DNA of 64,000 bases. Origin: Alisma plantago-aquatica (lineage: Eukaryota > Streptophyta > Magnoliopsida > Alismatales > Alismataceae). The DNA is taken from positions 349,468,457 through 349,532,456 of the forward strand of contig OY856412.1 of the NCBI GenBank assembly GCA_963693085.1, read 5' to 3'. The translations under genes and the position numbers were made by a program. Of this stretch, positions 25,701-38,398 are shown one piece after another. Every line of letters starts with the position of its first letter. The first letter of the stretch is position 1. The notes under the pieces are model-generated. The model did not search any database. It was not told where the DNA came from and was given only the letters and a program-made list of their open reading frames with translations.

Positions 25701-26700
25701 AGAGTGCTTGTGACTATGCCAGAACAACTTGCAGTTCCTCAGTTTGACCCTGCAACCAAGGCAAATCAAGCTTTCTATCCATGTTTGGACAACTCATGGA
25801 AAAGATTACACATTAGTAGATAGGGTGCCTTCACCTCCACCTAGGGCATCCATACCTAATGTGGAAACCCAAGGTCCTGAGAAGATGTTTGAGTGGTTGA
25901 AGCACATTGGAGCTATCGAGTATGAGAGGATAACAGACCTGACCGACACTGATATGTGGTTACCTGAGCTTGAGAAGGCATTTAAGATCCTGAACATATT
26001 GGTAGAGGACATGGTCAAACACATTGTTTACCTATTAAAGGGCACTGTTGGCCATTGATGGGCCATTGATGATGAGAAAAGATCAAGACTTTCTGTGGGT
26101 TGGGAAGAGTCTCAGTGAGAGTTTGTGAGTCGTTACTTCCCAAAAATGTATCTAAATGAGAAGGTAGATCAGTTTGAGAGGTTGCACCAAGGTTCAATGT
26201 CCATCAACGAGTATGAGGAAAGTTTCATAGAGCTTTTAAGGTTCTATCCTCATATGGCAGTAGCACAGAAGGAGAGGATCTAGAGGTTTGAGAAGTGTTT
26301 GAGTTTGGAGTTGTCTACAACAACATCTGCCTAGGAGAATAGAGAGAGGCTCTCTACCTTTGTGGAGTTAGTGAGAAGGATTGAGCGGTATGCTTTAGAG
26401 AATCATGAATCCTATGCTAATCATTCATCTGGTGGCTTCAAGAAGTTAAGGTTCTCATTTCCACAGTCTCAACATAGATCAAATATTTCTGAGTTGAGGT
26501 CACAAGTACCGTCACAGTGGCCCCCGAGTAAGGGTAGAGGTTGCAGCTTTTTGCCAGTAGGAGCATGGAGTGCAACATCAGTATCAATGACAAGGCTATC
26601 TAGGTTGTAGTATGATACCAAAACTTGTTTCAAGTGTGGAAAGTCAGGCATGTAAGGTTGTTTTGCCCCATGAAGGATGAGCAAGTGACATAGCAGCCGA
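25701..26700 (+). pseudogene. X gag, main part (Tekay-like capsid and zinc knuckle)
   Basis: Resumes after the second ATTGT. Residue patterns match B's gag throughout: VPQFDPAT, a capsid region with FEWLKHIG, DMWLPELEKAFKIL and YLLKGTVGH (ORF 25729-26058), then FVSRYFPKMYLNEKVDQFERL, INEYEESFIELLRFYPHM and RRIERYA. The zinc knuckle near 26625-26676 (CFKCGKSG...) is broken by a stop where the histidine should follow. There are several in-frame stops and frameshifts. Gag forms the virus-like particle in the cytoplasm; this copy cannot. Confidence 0.85.
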
Positions 26701-26869
26701 GGTAGAGTTAGTGGGGTTCACAGCAACAACAATACATTGATGGTGGTGGTATAGGATTCAGTTAGGCATTGTAGGTAGGATCATATGGACTAGCTAGAAG
26801 AGGATGAGAATGACAACAACGATGACTAGATTATATTCTATGATTCATCCAAAAGGCCTGGTCAATCCA

Positions 26870-27260
26870 TGAGTCTTGATAGGTCAAATGGAACTTTTAC
26901 ATTCTGACTTAACTGCTTCTTCCTTTGTATCCATTTTGGTTGATTTGGGTGCAACACACTCATTCATCACCAGAGAGGTGATAAGTAGTTGTTATCTTCC
27001 TATTTGTACTAGATCTGACAGCCTCTTTCTAAAAACCCATTTAGAGTTGTGGGAGGTGTGTCCATCTTATGTTATATCTTTCTCATGATGCAACATTCAA
27101 GTGGACCTTATGCCACTTGACATGCATGGATTCAATATGATCCTAGGGATGGATACCTTGAAGAAGTACAAGGTTGTTTTGGACCGTAGTTTTGAGGTTG
27201 TTACGTTGTGTGATTGGGATGTCTCTTGCATTTTCCAAGTAGATAGGAGATTATTCCTAT
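26870..27260 (+). pseudogene. X protease region, degraded
   Basis: In 26876-27088 the frame reads IGQMELLHSD, then SILVDLGATHSFI, the aspartic protease active-site region with L in place of the usual S or T of DSG/DTG. PLDMHGFNMILGMD follows after stops near 27105-27160, the second conserved protease block. Broken by stops. Confidence 0.75.
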
Positions 27261-27369
27261 GTGTTTGGTGTTGGTTGTGATAGCAGAGAAGCTGATGAGA
27301 TAAGGGTGTGAGGATTTCTCAATAGATATTTTCGATACCAAGGTAAGAGGTCCTATCATCTAGGAGGTA

Positions 27370-28860
27370 CTCGTAGTGTAAGAGTTTGAGGATACCTTTC
27401 CAAAAGAATTTCTTGGTGTTCCACCCCCTAGAGAGATCAATTTTGAGATCAATCTTAGTCCTGGAACACGATGCAACCATCAGTCCAATCACCTTATAGG
27501 ATGGAACCAACATAGATGTAGCAGTTGGAGAAGAAATTGTAGGAGTTTCTAGATAAAGGTTTTATTAGACTGAGAACTTCCCCTCAGGGTGCTCTTATGT
27601 TGTTTTTGAAGAAGAAGGATTGTTCGATGAGGCTTTGCATAGATTACTGGCATTTGAACAAGATCACAGTGAAGAACAAGTACCCATTGCCGAGGATTTA
27701 TGATCTGTTTGATTCGTTGGGAGGTGCTATAGTGTTCTCTAAGACAGACTTGAGGTCAGGATCCCACCAGTTGACGATCAAGGTGTATTACATACCTAAG
27801 ACTGCTTTTAGGACTAGATACAAGCATTATGAGTTCATGGTTATGCCGATTGGACAAACCAATGCACAAACAACTTTCATGGATCTGCTCAACAGATTGT
27901 TCAGACAGTATCTTGATCAGTTTGTAGTTGTGTTCATAGATGATATCTTGATATATTCCAAGGACAGTAAACAACATGAGCAACATCTACGCCAGACATT
28001 TATGTTGTTGAGGCAAAAACAGTTGTATGTCAAGTTCATTAAGTGTGAGTTCTTGCTAATCGAGGTGTCTTTTCTGGGACATGTCATATCTACTAAGGGT
28101 GTTTGGGTAAACCCTAAGAAGATGGAGTTTGTACTAGAGTGGAAACAACCCAATACACAGACTAAGGCCCAAAGTTTCCTAGGTTTGGCTAGCTATTACA
28201 TGAAGTTCATTAAGAATTTTAGGCATGTAGTGTTACCCCTAACCAAGTTGATTAGAAACGGTTCTCTTTTTATCTGGGATGACAAGTGTCAGCACGCTTT
28301 CTAGTTTTGAAGGAGAAGTTGGCTAGTGCTCTAGTGTTAGTGCTTCCAGATTAAGAGAATATCTAAATCATCTTTTGTGATGCTTTGAATAATGCATTGG
28401 GAAGTGTGCTGATTCAAGACATGAACATGATCTCTTTTGCTTTGTGATAGCTTAAGAAACACAAGGAAAACTGCCCAGCGCATGAATTAGATATAGAAGT
28501 TATGGTTCATGCCTTAAAGATTTGGATGCACTATAGGTATGGGGAGAAGTGTCACATCTTCACAGATTGCAAGAATCTTTAGTATATCTTCATGAAGTAG
28601 GAGTTGAACATGAGGCAAAGGAGATGGATGGAGATGATCAAAGACTATGACTGCATGATAGACTACCATATAGGAAAGGTGAATGTGGTGGCTGATGTGT
28701 TGAGAAGGAAGTCAACTTCATCATCATCTTTAGACAAGACACAATTACATTCTATGGTGTGTCACAAGAGGGACATGTGGTTGTCTCTTTTCCAGATGGA
28801 CATACAGTTGGAAGTATCTCTTTTAGAAGGGCTACTAGCATAGTTATAGGTGAAGTCAAC
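27370..28860 (+). pseudogene. X reverse transcriptase and RNase H
   Basis: VPPPREINFEINL near 27420 opens the RT region. The longest open piece, 27597-28304 (235 aa), holds most RT blocks: [17 protein letters not shown] (first catalytic Asp, residue 51), the FIDD active site (residues 113-116) and SFLGLASYY near the end. After a frameshift at about 28300, RNase H follows (IIFCDAL, HELDIEVMVHALKIWMHY, FTDCKNL), then VNVVADVLRRKS at about 28680-28710. Stops interrupt RNase H. This enzyme would copy element RNA into DNA in the particle; this copy is inactive as a polyprotein. Chromovirus-type, close to B's RT. Confidence 0.85.
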
Positions 28861-28899
28861 CTTGATACATTAGATTAGAGACACAAATAAGAATGGTAT

Positions 28900-29725
28900 T
28901 ATGATACAAGATATCAGATCATAGTTTGACGGATTATTTTCACAACATGATAGTGGTTCCAGATATTGATGGCTTGAGGAAGCTGGTACTTGAGGAGCAT
29001 CATTCCTTGATGTACGCGATGCATCATGTAAGTACAAATATGTACCATAATATGAAGGATTTCACTGTGGGCAAGTCTGAAGCCTGATGCGGCAGAGTTC
29101 ATTGCTAAGTGTCCAATTTGTTGTAGGTCAAAGTTGAGCATCAAAAGCCTACAATTGCGTTTGATTCAGTTGGCCTACAAGAATAATTATTAGAGAAGAA
29201 TAGATATGGAACTGTATGAAGCGTTATATGGGAGACGTTGCTTGGGACCTCTATGTTGGGATGAGATAAGTGATTATCATATTTTGGGTCATGAGTTAGT
29301 GCAACAGACTATAGAGAAGATCAAGGTGATACAACAAAAGTTGAAGGCAACACATGATAGATAGAATTCATATGTTGATTACCATCACTGACCATTGGAG
29401 TTCCAAGTTGGAGAGAGTGTGTATCTCAAGGTTACCCTTGAGAAGGGTGTGTCAGGTTTGATAATAAGGGTAAGTTGGCTCCTAGGTTTATGGGACCATA
29501 CCCTATTTTGGCAAGTGTTGGGAAGGCAGAATACAAGTTGGAGTTACCTCCAGAGTTTCACTGGTTGCACAATGTTTTTCATGTCTCCATGTTGAGGAAG
29601 TATCCCCCTGATATATAGTAGATGATACGGCCCATGGAGGTTGAGTTGGAGGAGAATATTTCTTACATTTAGGGTTCTGGGTTGATCCTAGATAAGCATG
29701 TGTAGAAGCTAAGGAAGAAAGATAT
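28900..29725 (+). pseudogene. X integrase with the catalytic core deleted
   Basis: The zinc-binding part is partly readable (LEEHHSLMYAMHH and VKVEHQKP, about 28990-29160). It is followed directly by LAYKNNY and YEALYGRR (about 29165-29240), which in B lie some 440 bp further on, beyond the catalytic core. The three acidic DDE residues are therefore missing. The C-terminal part continues (VQQTIEKIKV, LEFQVGESVYLKV) to KLRKKDI, where element B was inserted (GATAT, 29721-29725). Confidence 0.8.
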
Positions 29726-32700
29726 TGTAAGGACCCTGACCTTCATTTTGGGCTTACCCTATTTGTTTTACCTTAACCTTGTGTTTGGTTGCTTGCTAAT
29801 CATCTTTGGTGGTGATTAGGGTTTTCTTATGCTTAGTTAAGAGCTGGAGGCGCTACTTGCAAAATAACCTGAGATAGGGTTGAAGAGCAAGTTTGCCACC
29901 TTGAGAGATATCTTCTCTCTCTTTGCTTCCTCTAGGGTTGAGAGGAAGGTTTGGGCTTGTTCCTTGAGTTGTCTTGGGCTTGGTTGAGCTCTTTTGGGCC
30001 TTGTTCTCCCCTGTTTGGGCCTTGCTTTGCTTGGTTGAGCCCTATATCGGGCAAGGGTGCCTTGTGTTTCCCATGAGGGTGTGTCGGCCTTTGACCTTTG
30101 TTGACCATCTTGCTTTGGTTGTGTCACCCTAGTTTGGACATGTGGCCGATCCTTGGTTGAGTTGTGGCATGGTATGTGCATGTGTTTTGCAAGGTGGTGG
30201 AATGTGTGGACAAGTGTCCTTTGGTAAGGTGACACCTTGCCTTGGTCTAACCTTGACCCCCATCTATATATGACTTGCCTTTCTCTTCCTTAGGAACCCT
30301 TTAGCTCTTTGTTTCTCCTCTTTTCCTTGGTTCACGATACACCTACACTTTGGAGCAAGTGGTGGTCGATCCTCTTGAAGGAGTTCTCCTTCTACTCCCC
30401 TTAGCTTGGTGGCCGAACCCTAGATGGGTCTTGTTCTTTGGTAAGCATCTTTCCTCTCTCCTTACCATCTTTTTCTCCATCTTACCTACTCTTTGGCCAT
30501 GTGGTTATGCTTCTTGTTCCTTTTCTTGAGGTGGCCGAAGTAGTGTGCTTGGAGCTAGGAGCTTGAAGCTTGGAGCTTTGGAGCTTGAGGAGTTTGCTTA
30601 AGGTGGGTTACATAACTCCTAACCCTAACCATACTACCTTCTTATATATTCATGTATGTTTTCATATGATCATAATCAGCCATGTATGTTCTAAGATAAG
30701 TTTCTTTCTTAGTTGCACCTTTAGCCTTAGTGTTCTTGTTGTTATGGTTGAGGTTTTACACCTTTGTACCCTTGTTGGCCGAACCATAGTTGAGGTTTTC
30801 TTTGGTGGCAACACTCCTTTCTCTCTTTGGTCTAGAGAAGTGAGTTTGAGCTCTAGTAATGTGGGAAATACCCCTCTCTCGTTTAAGTTGAGAGGTGAGC
30901 TTATATTCTAGTTGCTTGGGCAATACCTTCCTCTCACCATGGATTTGAGAGGTGAGATTTTGATGACCTAGGTTGAGGTTGATCCTTGTGGTTGCCCGAT
31001 TTGTGAAAGAGGTTGTGCAACACCCCTCTCTCTTAGTTGTTGAGAGGTGAGCCGACCTTCTTGATCAATTAGGGTTTGGTGCCCTTGTGCTTGAGGTTGA
31101 AGATGACCTTGTTGGGTTGTGCCTTGCACGATATGGCTTTGGGGTTAGTGATGCCCGATAACCTTCTTGTCTTGGGCTGTACCTTTGGCCGATACCCTTG
31201 TGTGCTTGGGCGTTATGGGCTTTTGAGTGCCCTACCCAATACACCCTTGATAAGATGTTGCCCAATATCCCCCTTAGGGTTAAGTTTTGGACGACACACC
31301 TTATAGAGAGGGTGCTTGATGCTCTCCCTTGTCTTTAGGTGTCCTTAGCCGTTACCCTTGTTTAAATGAGCTTGGACGATATGGTATGGTAATAGGATGT
31401 CTTTGGACGATACCACCATGTCCTGGTCGAGCCTTGAAGGGTTGGACGACATGGTTTCATGCCCGACATGCTGGCCGTTATGATGCTGGCCATGCACGAC
31501 ACCTTCCTTGGGCGTCACGGCTACCCTGGTCGATAGGATTAACCTCGGTTGATGCTAGAAGGTTGCACGATAGGGGTGGGTGACACCCCTTCGACCGATA
31601 TGGCTCATGTTGAAGGTTAGTCGATAACCCTAACCCTAGCTCGATGCACGTTAGACCTTTAGCCGATAGCCATGGTAGTGCTGCACAATAGGACCTTGTG
31701 GATGGCTGCCCAACACCATGAGAGTTAGTGGAACCTTGGTGCGTGCTAAAGGATGAGCAGTGTTTGGTTGATATGGTGGTGAGTTGCTTTAAGGTATGGA
31801 ACCCTAGCCGGTACACCCTTTGGTGAGGGTATGGCGCCGCTCGCCATACCTATAGTGAGGGTTTCAGGAGTCTTGGTAAGGGTTTTGATAACCCAGTATG
31901 TATATAGTTGATGGTTCTCCTTTAATAATTAACATAATGCAATCCCTTGCATCCTGCAGACATCATGATGAGATGTAATGATAGGTTGTGAACCAGGAAG
32001 CTTGGAAGCTTATGATGTTGCTTCACATGTTGATATAACACATGCATATGATCACAAGTATAAGGCATAACATATGCCCATGTTTGATAATAATACTATG
32101 AATGATAAAGCTTGTGTAATATATTCCTGATAGCATGATCCTTCTGCTAATCCATGTTGGTTTCAGTAATCTCTGCGAATGCGTATACTAACCATGCAGG
32201 TATTTCATGAGGATTCATAGCCTGGTAAGAGCTATGACATATATGTGCTTTGACTAGCACAATGTGATGATAATCCTTGTTAATAAAGTGACAAGTTGAT
32301 AGGTCTGAGGACCTGATATAAGGCTGAGTGCCTAGTTGAGGTGTTATCCTCTACTAATGAGATAAGGGATGCGTTCCCAGGATGCTGATGCATGATTGTG
32401 ATGCCTTGAGAGGAAATGGTTGATATCATGAGGGATTGAGGTCCCAAGACATGATGTTGATGGCAATAATGATGAAATTCTATAAGGCTATGTTTATACC
32501 TTGTTTTGCCTCAAGAATTGGCTTAAAATATACTAATCAATTACAGATGAACATATCATGTAGTTTGCCCTGGCCATAGATCCATTACCGTCAGTATTTG
32601 GTGATGGTGAAATAGGTTTATCCTGCGGTATTACCTGGAGCGCATATTGTTGAATATGCGAGGTTTCCCCTATCCATAAATAGGAGGGTTGAGTGCAACT

Positions 32701-33863
32701 ATGGTTGCAGACTCAGGATATATGGAGCATGGTGAACATACCCATGGCTCAGGATATGTAGTGATGAGCATGATGTGTTCATGGCTCGCATGTATATACT
32801 AGCACCTATGATGAGGTGAGCTAGTGATGGGTATCTTGCGGAGCTAACCCAGAGGCTGAGGCCTATAAGCATAAGACTGTGGTCTTGCTTGATGATTCCT
32901 GTACTGACCACGAGAAGGTGAGGTCATGGAGTCTGGATCTTGTTAGACCTAGTATGGAACTGGATTGGGCTTTGCAGCCAATGGTTGGACTTGAGCAGGG
33001 AAGGCTCACTTCCTCAGGGAATAATAAAATGCAATCCAGCCGACTAGTATATCTTGCGTAGAACAAAACATGGAACATTGATTGAGGCCTTGCTTACATA
33101 GCTGATCTAGTTACACCTTGTAGATATGTGTACGATCCTTATATCTTGTGATAAGTTCTTATAAAGCTTATCTTGTCAATCATGTTCAATAAAGAAATAT
33201 TTGGTAATATGCCTCCCAGATATCCTGGTAAGCTTGATGGTAATAATATCTTTGCTCAATATGCTCTTGTTATATACTTATTCAGTTATTTGCTGTTATC
33301 TTCTTTAACCTTTGAGGTTTTATAGTTGCAGCGGGGAGTTATGTTTCTCACTGGGACTATGTGTCTCACCCCGCTGGTTTACACCCTTTTTAGGTGATCG
33401 ATCTAGACGTGGTGGTGGTCGTGAGGTTGCGGCTGAGCAGCAAGAAGAGTTGTAGAAGGCAAGAGATGGACATGCTGTTGTTTTGGGTGTTTTGTAGTAG
33501 AGTCCTAGAGTCATCCATGTACTCTCAGGTCCTTGGAAGTGCTTTGACGATGTTTCACGATGTTTAGCTGCTGTTGCTTTTGTATATCCTGTTGCTGGCC
33601 ATACGTGGTCTGTTATGTATGTATAAATAGGTGATGAACTAATATGCGTTGTTGCGACAGTGGGTGGCTTTAAGATGTGAACATATCTGGCAGGTGATCT
33701 TGCATATATCTATATATGATCTGAATTTCTTGCAGGGCCTGGTTGTAAATGTTCTGTACATATGTTCCGCAATCGGTTTTAATTAACCTGTGTTTTCAGT
33801 AATATATGGTTCTGCACGTTATCACGTGTCACCTCGTTGTCTATGTGAAGGTGGGGTGTCACA
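29726..33863 (+). repeat. B 5' LTR (4138 bp)
   Basis: Starts TGTAAGGACCCTGACC and ends GGGGTGTCACA. A TATA box CTATATA lies at 30264-30270. The conserved block AAGGTGGGTTACATAACTCC is at 30600-30619. From about 31100 to 31800 the LTR is full of CGATA/GCCCGATA-type words. The shared CACTGGGAC...CTCACCCC block is at about 33340-33395. ORFs of 60-130 aa appear in both B LTRs, for example 29837-30235 (minus) and 30570-30911 (plus). None resembles a known protein and I do not call them genes. Confidence 0.92.
31110..31800 (+). repeat. Cluster of GCCCGATA-type words in the B LTR
   Basis: Repeated short words such as GCACGATATGG, GCCCGATAAC, GGCCGATACC, GGACGATACC, GGACGACATGG, GCCCGACATG and GGTCGATAGG, spaced some 20-60 bp apart with no strict period. 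The same cluster is in the 3' LTR (about 39800-40410). Related words cluster in A LTRs and in element Y. Confidence 0.7.
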
Positions 33864-33870
33864 GTTGGTT

Positions 33871-33882
33871 TGGTATCAGAGC
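33871..33882 (+). other. B primer binding site (tRNA-iMet)
   Basis: TGGTATCAGAGC, exact complement of the initiator tRNA-Met 3' end, 7 bases after the LTR end at 33863. Confidence 0.93.
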
Positions 33883-33995
33883 TCTAGGTTCGCTGAGTCT
33901 ACAGGGATCTAGGACTAGGTTTGCGTCTGTTCTTGTGAGTTTTCCATATTTTCTTACGATAACCTTCTGCCCTCAGCAGAAGATAAAGCTTAAAG

Positions 33996-35100
33996 ATGTC
34001 TGGAAACCATGAAGAACATGCTACCGAGAGCAGCGATGCTGCATCAGTTGATGGAGCAGAAGGGAAGGCACATGGAGATCGGGTGCCTGAGGTCCCCCAA
34101 CTTGACCCAGCCATTCTCGAAAACCCTGCCTACCAACAGCTTATGGGTCAGATGATTGCTACGATGAATCACATGGTGGAAAGGTTTCGAGTGCCTCAGC
34201 CAAGAGCACAGGCTCCCCATGGTGAAGCATCGGGCATTGGGAAGACCTTTGAGCGGCTTCGCCGAGTCCGATCTTTGGATTATGCTGGGACGGTTGATCC
34301 AGCAGATGCAGATCTGTGGCTCACAGGTCTTAAGAAGGCCTTCCGGATCCTCGACATCCCCGAAGCAGACAAAGTCAAGCACACTATCTACCTTCTGAAG
34401 GGAAGTGCTGGCCATTGGTGGGCCATCGAGGAGGAGAAGCGACCTGGTGAGGAGATCAATTGGGAGATCTTCCTACAAGAGTTCGTCAGAAGATACTTTT
34501 CGAAGATATATCTGGACAAGAAGATCAACCAGTTTGAGCGTCTACGCCACGGAATGATGAGCATCACCGAGTATGAAGCCAAGTTCATGGACTTTCTGAG
34601 GTTTTTCCCTCACATGGTAGCGATAAATGATGAGCGGATCAGGCGGTTTGAGAAAGGTTTGAGTGCTGAGCTGTCGACACCTGCTGCCGCTTTAGAGAAT
34701 TAGGAGCGGTTTCCCACATTTGTGGAATCCGTCCGCAGAATTGAACGATCTGTTAGGGACAAAAGGGAGTCCATGACCAGGAAAAGGCCTGCTTAGTTCC
34801 AGGGACAAAGATCTGGTGGCTTCAAGAAGTCAATGTTTTCACTACCTTCCATGATGAGAGGTTCTGGTGCACCGTCACAATGGTCCCCGAGTAAGGGAAG
34901 AGGTTATGTTTCTTCGTCGTAGAAGGCACATAGCACAACTTCTGTGGTAGTAACAAAGCCATATAGACCGCAAATAGAAGGCAGGTCATGTTATCACTGT
35001 GGACAGATGGGGCATTTAAAGTCAAATTGCCCAAGAAGAGACGTTGAGGTAACACAACAGCTGAGACAGAATCAACAAGGACGAGACAGACAGTAGCCTA
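33996..35100 (+). pseudogene. B gag (capsid and nucleocapsid), few stops
   Basis: The ATG at 33996 opens a 235-aa piece (to 34703) starting MSGNHEEHAT. The capsid region includes ADLWLTGLKKAFRILDI, HTIYLLKGSAGHWWA, FVRRYFSKIYLDKKINQFE and FLRFFPHMV. A TAG at 34701-34703 and another near 34795 interrupt the frame, but it continues unchanged to a perfect CX2CX4HX4C zinc knuckle at 34989-35030 (CYHC, then H and C). Gag packages the element RNA in cytoplasmic particles. The start lies 132 bases from the LTR end, as in other Tekay elements. Confidence 0.88.
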
Positions 35101-35239
35101 GTGCTAGCAGATGGCGAGGACATGGTCAAGCGTCGCAAGTGGGATCACCCGCTCATGGAAGCAGAGGACGTGGACAACAAGCAACGGCTCGTTTCTATGC
35201 TATGAGTCAGCCGGAGGCGATAGTCAACCCGTGAGTGGT

Positions 35240-35460
35240 GATAGGTCAGATGGAGTTATTTCATTCTGATTTGTCTTCTTCTTACTTTATATCTGTTTTG
35301 GTTGACCCGGGTGCTACACACTCTTTTATCGCACATAGTCGACTTGATAGTTGTCCTTTACCTATTAGTTATAAGAAAGATAGCATGTTGTTAGAAACCC
35401 CACCTCTTTGAGAAGTGTGCCCATCATGTGTTCTATCTTTTTCAGGACACAAGATACAAG
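35240..35460 (+). pseudogene. B protease, active site altered and C-terminal half missing
   Basis: The frame reads IGQMELFHSDL, then SVLVDPGATHSFI, where aspartic proteases have DSG or DTG; here the middle residue is P. After [12 protein letters not shown] the sequence jumps to [14 protein letters not shown], the start of RT. The PLDM..F..ILGMD block that X still has is absent, so roughly 300 bp are deleted. Without protease, Gag and Pol could not be processed. Confidence 0.8.
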
Positions 35461-36900
35461 GTTCCTTGATATGCACAAATGTGTTTTCTGATGAGTTTCC
35501 CGATGTTCCCCCACCTCGAGAGATTGATTTTGAAATCAATATGGTACCAGGAACACAACCAGTTGCACAAACACCATATAGGATGGCTCCAACAGAGATG
35601 GCAGAGTTGAAGAAGCAGTTACATGAGTTTTTGGAGAAAGGTTTCATCCGACTGAGCACGTCGCCTTAGGGTGCTCCAGTGTTGTTCGTTAAGAAGAAGG
35701 ATGGATCGTTGCGGCTATGCATAGATTACCGACAGTTGAACAAAGTCACGATAAAGAATAAGTACCTGTTGCCAAGGATAGATGATATGTTCGATTAGTT
35801 GCGTGGTGCTACATTGTTCTCAAAGATCGATCTATGATCTGGATATCATCAATTGAGGATTAAGGCAGATGACATACTGAAGCCAGCGTTTAGGACGAGG
35901 TATGGTTACTATGAGTTTGTGGTTATACTGTTTGGGCTAACCAATGCACCTGCTGCTTTCATGGATCTGATGAACCGAGTGTTCCGTCCGTTCCTAGATC
36001 AGTTTGTTGTAGTCTTTATAGATGACATCTTGATCTACAGTCGGGACAGTCAAGGGCATGAACAACATCTTCGGCAAGCGTTGACTCTTCTTCACCAACA
36101 TCAGTTGTATGCCAAGTTAAGAAAATGTGAGTTTTGGTTGAAGGAAGTAACCTTCTTGGGTCACGTAATATCTGTAGAAGGAGTTCAGGTGGACCCTAAA
36201 AAGGTGGAGTCAGTGGCAGATTGGGAGCAACCAAAGACGCCGACAGAAGTTCGTAGTTTCCTGGGTTTGGCAGGATACTACCAGAGGTTTATCAAGGACT
36301 TCAGTGCAATCATGTTACCGATGACAAAGCTGACCAAGAAGGATGTACCTTTTGTTTGGGATGATCGTTGTCAGCAAGCTTTCCAAAATTTTGAAGGAGA
36401 AGCTGACTAGTGCTCCAGTGCTAGTGCTGCCAGAGCATGGGAAGGGCTATGTTGTTTTCTGTGATGCTTCCAAGAGAGGCTTAGGTTGTGTGTTGATGCA
36501 GGAAGATGATGTGGTTTCTTTTGCTTCGCAACAACTCAAGAAACCTGAGGAGAACTATTCGACACATGATTTGGAGTTGTCAGCGGTGGTTCATGCGTTA
36601 AATATTTGGAGACATTATCTTTATGAGGAAGTGTGTCAGATCTTTATAGATCATAAGAACTTGAAGTATATCTTTTCGTAGAGAGAGATGAATATGCAAG
36701 AACATCGTTGGATGGAGCTAATCAATGATTATGATTGCACCATTGAGTATCTTCCTGGTAAGGCAAATGTGGTAGATGATGCGCTTAGCATAAAGTCTTC
36801 TTCCCTCCCCACGAGGAAAGCACAGTTGAGTTCCTTGGTCTGCCATAGGCAGGATATGTTTGTCTCCTTGCGGAAAATGAATGTGCAGTTGGAAGTTTCC
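35461..36900 (+). pseudogene. B reverse transcriptase and RNase H
   Basis: [13 protein letters not shown] (35511 on) leads into [16 protein letters not shown] followed by TGA, and SGYHQLRIK sit near 35710-35860. The ORF 35853-36410 holds [10 protein letters not shown], the FIDD active site (residues 55-58) and [17 protein letters not shown] one-base shift near 36390 moves the frame. RNase H continues in 36343-36681 ([47 protein letters not shown]), then a TAG, then NMQEHRWMEL and GKANVVDDAL to ~36800. Two stops and one or two frameshifts; otherwise a full set of blocks. Confidence 0.88.
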
Positions 36901-36985
36901 TTGTTGGTAGGACTGTTGGCACAGATACAAGTCAAACCTACATTGAGACAGCTAGATCAAAGACGCACAACAGGCAGATGGTACA

Positions 36986-38398
36986 GTGCAGTTAATCAGG
37001 TCAGAGCTTGGCAGCGAAAAGCGTGATGGGTTCCATGAGTCTGAGGATGGACTAGTTTGCTATCATGGTAGGATGGTGGTTCCCGATGGTGATAATCTAA
37101 GAAAGCTAGTGCTCGAGGAAGCACACACGTCGACGTATGCTATGCATCCAGGAGTCACCAAGATGTATCATAACCTGAAGGACATGTATTGGTAGTCTGG
37201 CTTGAAGAAGGATGTAGCTGAGTTTGTGGCTAACTGCGCCGTATGCCAGCAAGTTAAAGTTGAGCATCAAAAGTCGGCAAGTACGTTGCAACCCATGCCG
37301 ATACCACAATGGAAATGGGATCACATAACCATGGATTTTGTAATTGATCTACCAAAGACAGCTAGGAATCATGATTCCATTTGGGTGATAGTGGACAGGT
37401 TGACGAAGTCTGCTCATTTTATACCGGTAAAACCAACGTATATAGCAGAGAAGCTTGCTCAGGTGTATGTAGATGAGATAGTGTGTTTGCATGGTGTACC
37501 GGCAACAACAGTTTCAGACAGAGGTCCTCAGTTCACGAGTCATTTCTGGGAATGATTGCACAAAGCGTTGGGAACGCAGTTGAGGTTCAGTACCGCCTTC
37601 CACCCCCAGACGGATGGACAGTCTGAAAGGACTATTCAGACTTTGGAGGATCTTCTCCGAGCTTGTGTTTTGCAGTTCCTAGGCAGTTGGGACATGTATC
37701 TCAGTTTGATAGGGTTCTCTTATAACAATAGTTACCAACGAAGCATTGACATGGCTCCTTACGAGGCTCTATATGGAAGGAAGTACATATCCCCTTTATG
37801 TTGGTATGAGACTGGTGAAAATCAGCTTTTGGGTCCTGAGTTAGTACAACAGACAACAGAAAAGATCAGAGTGATACAAAAAAAGTTAAAAATAGCACAG
37901 GACAGACAGAAGTCTTATGTAGACAATTGTCGACGACCTCTAGAGTTCCAAGTGGGAGACAAAGTGTATCTTAAGGTCTCACCTTGGAAAGGCGTGCTAA
38001 GGTTTGCCTGGAAGGGAAAACTGGCACCCAGGTATATGGGGCCATACCCGGCAATAGCACGTGTTGGCAAGGTAGCTTACAAGTTGAAACTACTGCTAGA
38101 GTTGCACAGGTTGCATCCAGTGTTCCATGTCAGTATGCTGAAGAAAAGTCATCCAGACACAGGGTCAGTGATACAGCCAGTTGAGGTTGATCTTGATGAA
38201 GACGTGACCTACGAGGAGGGTCCAGTAGCGATCATTGACAGAAGAGTAAAGAAGCTGAAAAGGAAGGACTTGGATCTTGTAAAGGTTCTTTGGCATCATC
38301 GTGGTGTTGAGGAAGCCACGTAAGAGCTTGAGGAAGATATGAGGAGGAAGTATCCCTCGCTTTTCTCTTCAAATTTTGGGGATGAAATCCTTTTGTAG
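36986..38398 (+). pseudogene. B integrase with C-terminal chromodomain
   Basis: After another frameshift near 36990 the zinc-binding domain is readable (HTSTYAMHPG; CAVC at about 37237-37248). The core carries TMDFVIDLP (first D), TTVSDRGPQF (second D) and QTDGQSERTIQTLED (catalytic E). TAG at 37193-37195 and TGA at 37553-37555 interrupt it. YEALYGR and LEFQVGDKVYLKV follow. The end (VAIIDRRVKKLKRKDL, VKVLWHHRGVEEAT) is the Tekay-type chromodomain, stopped by TAA at 38321-38323 although the frame continues to about 38398. Integrase inserts the DNA copy in the nucleus, and the chromodomain is thought to steer insertion to heterochromatin. Confidence 0.9.

Noticed and set aside
30570..30911. 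113-aa plus-strand ORF, also present at 39271-39597
   Set aside because: Present in both B LTRs only because they are copies of each other; hydrophobic, no recognised domain, spans the conserved LTR block.
31615..31640. CCCTAACCCTAA-like telomere repeats (also near 23870, 30610, 39301 and 40317)
   Set aside because: Only about two units each and sitting at matching places in LTR copies; not telomeric DNA.
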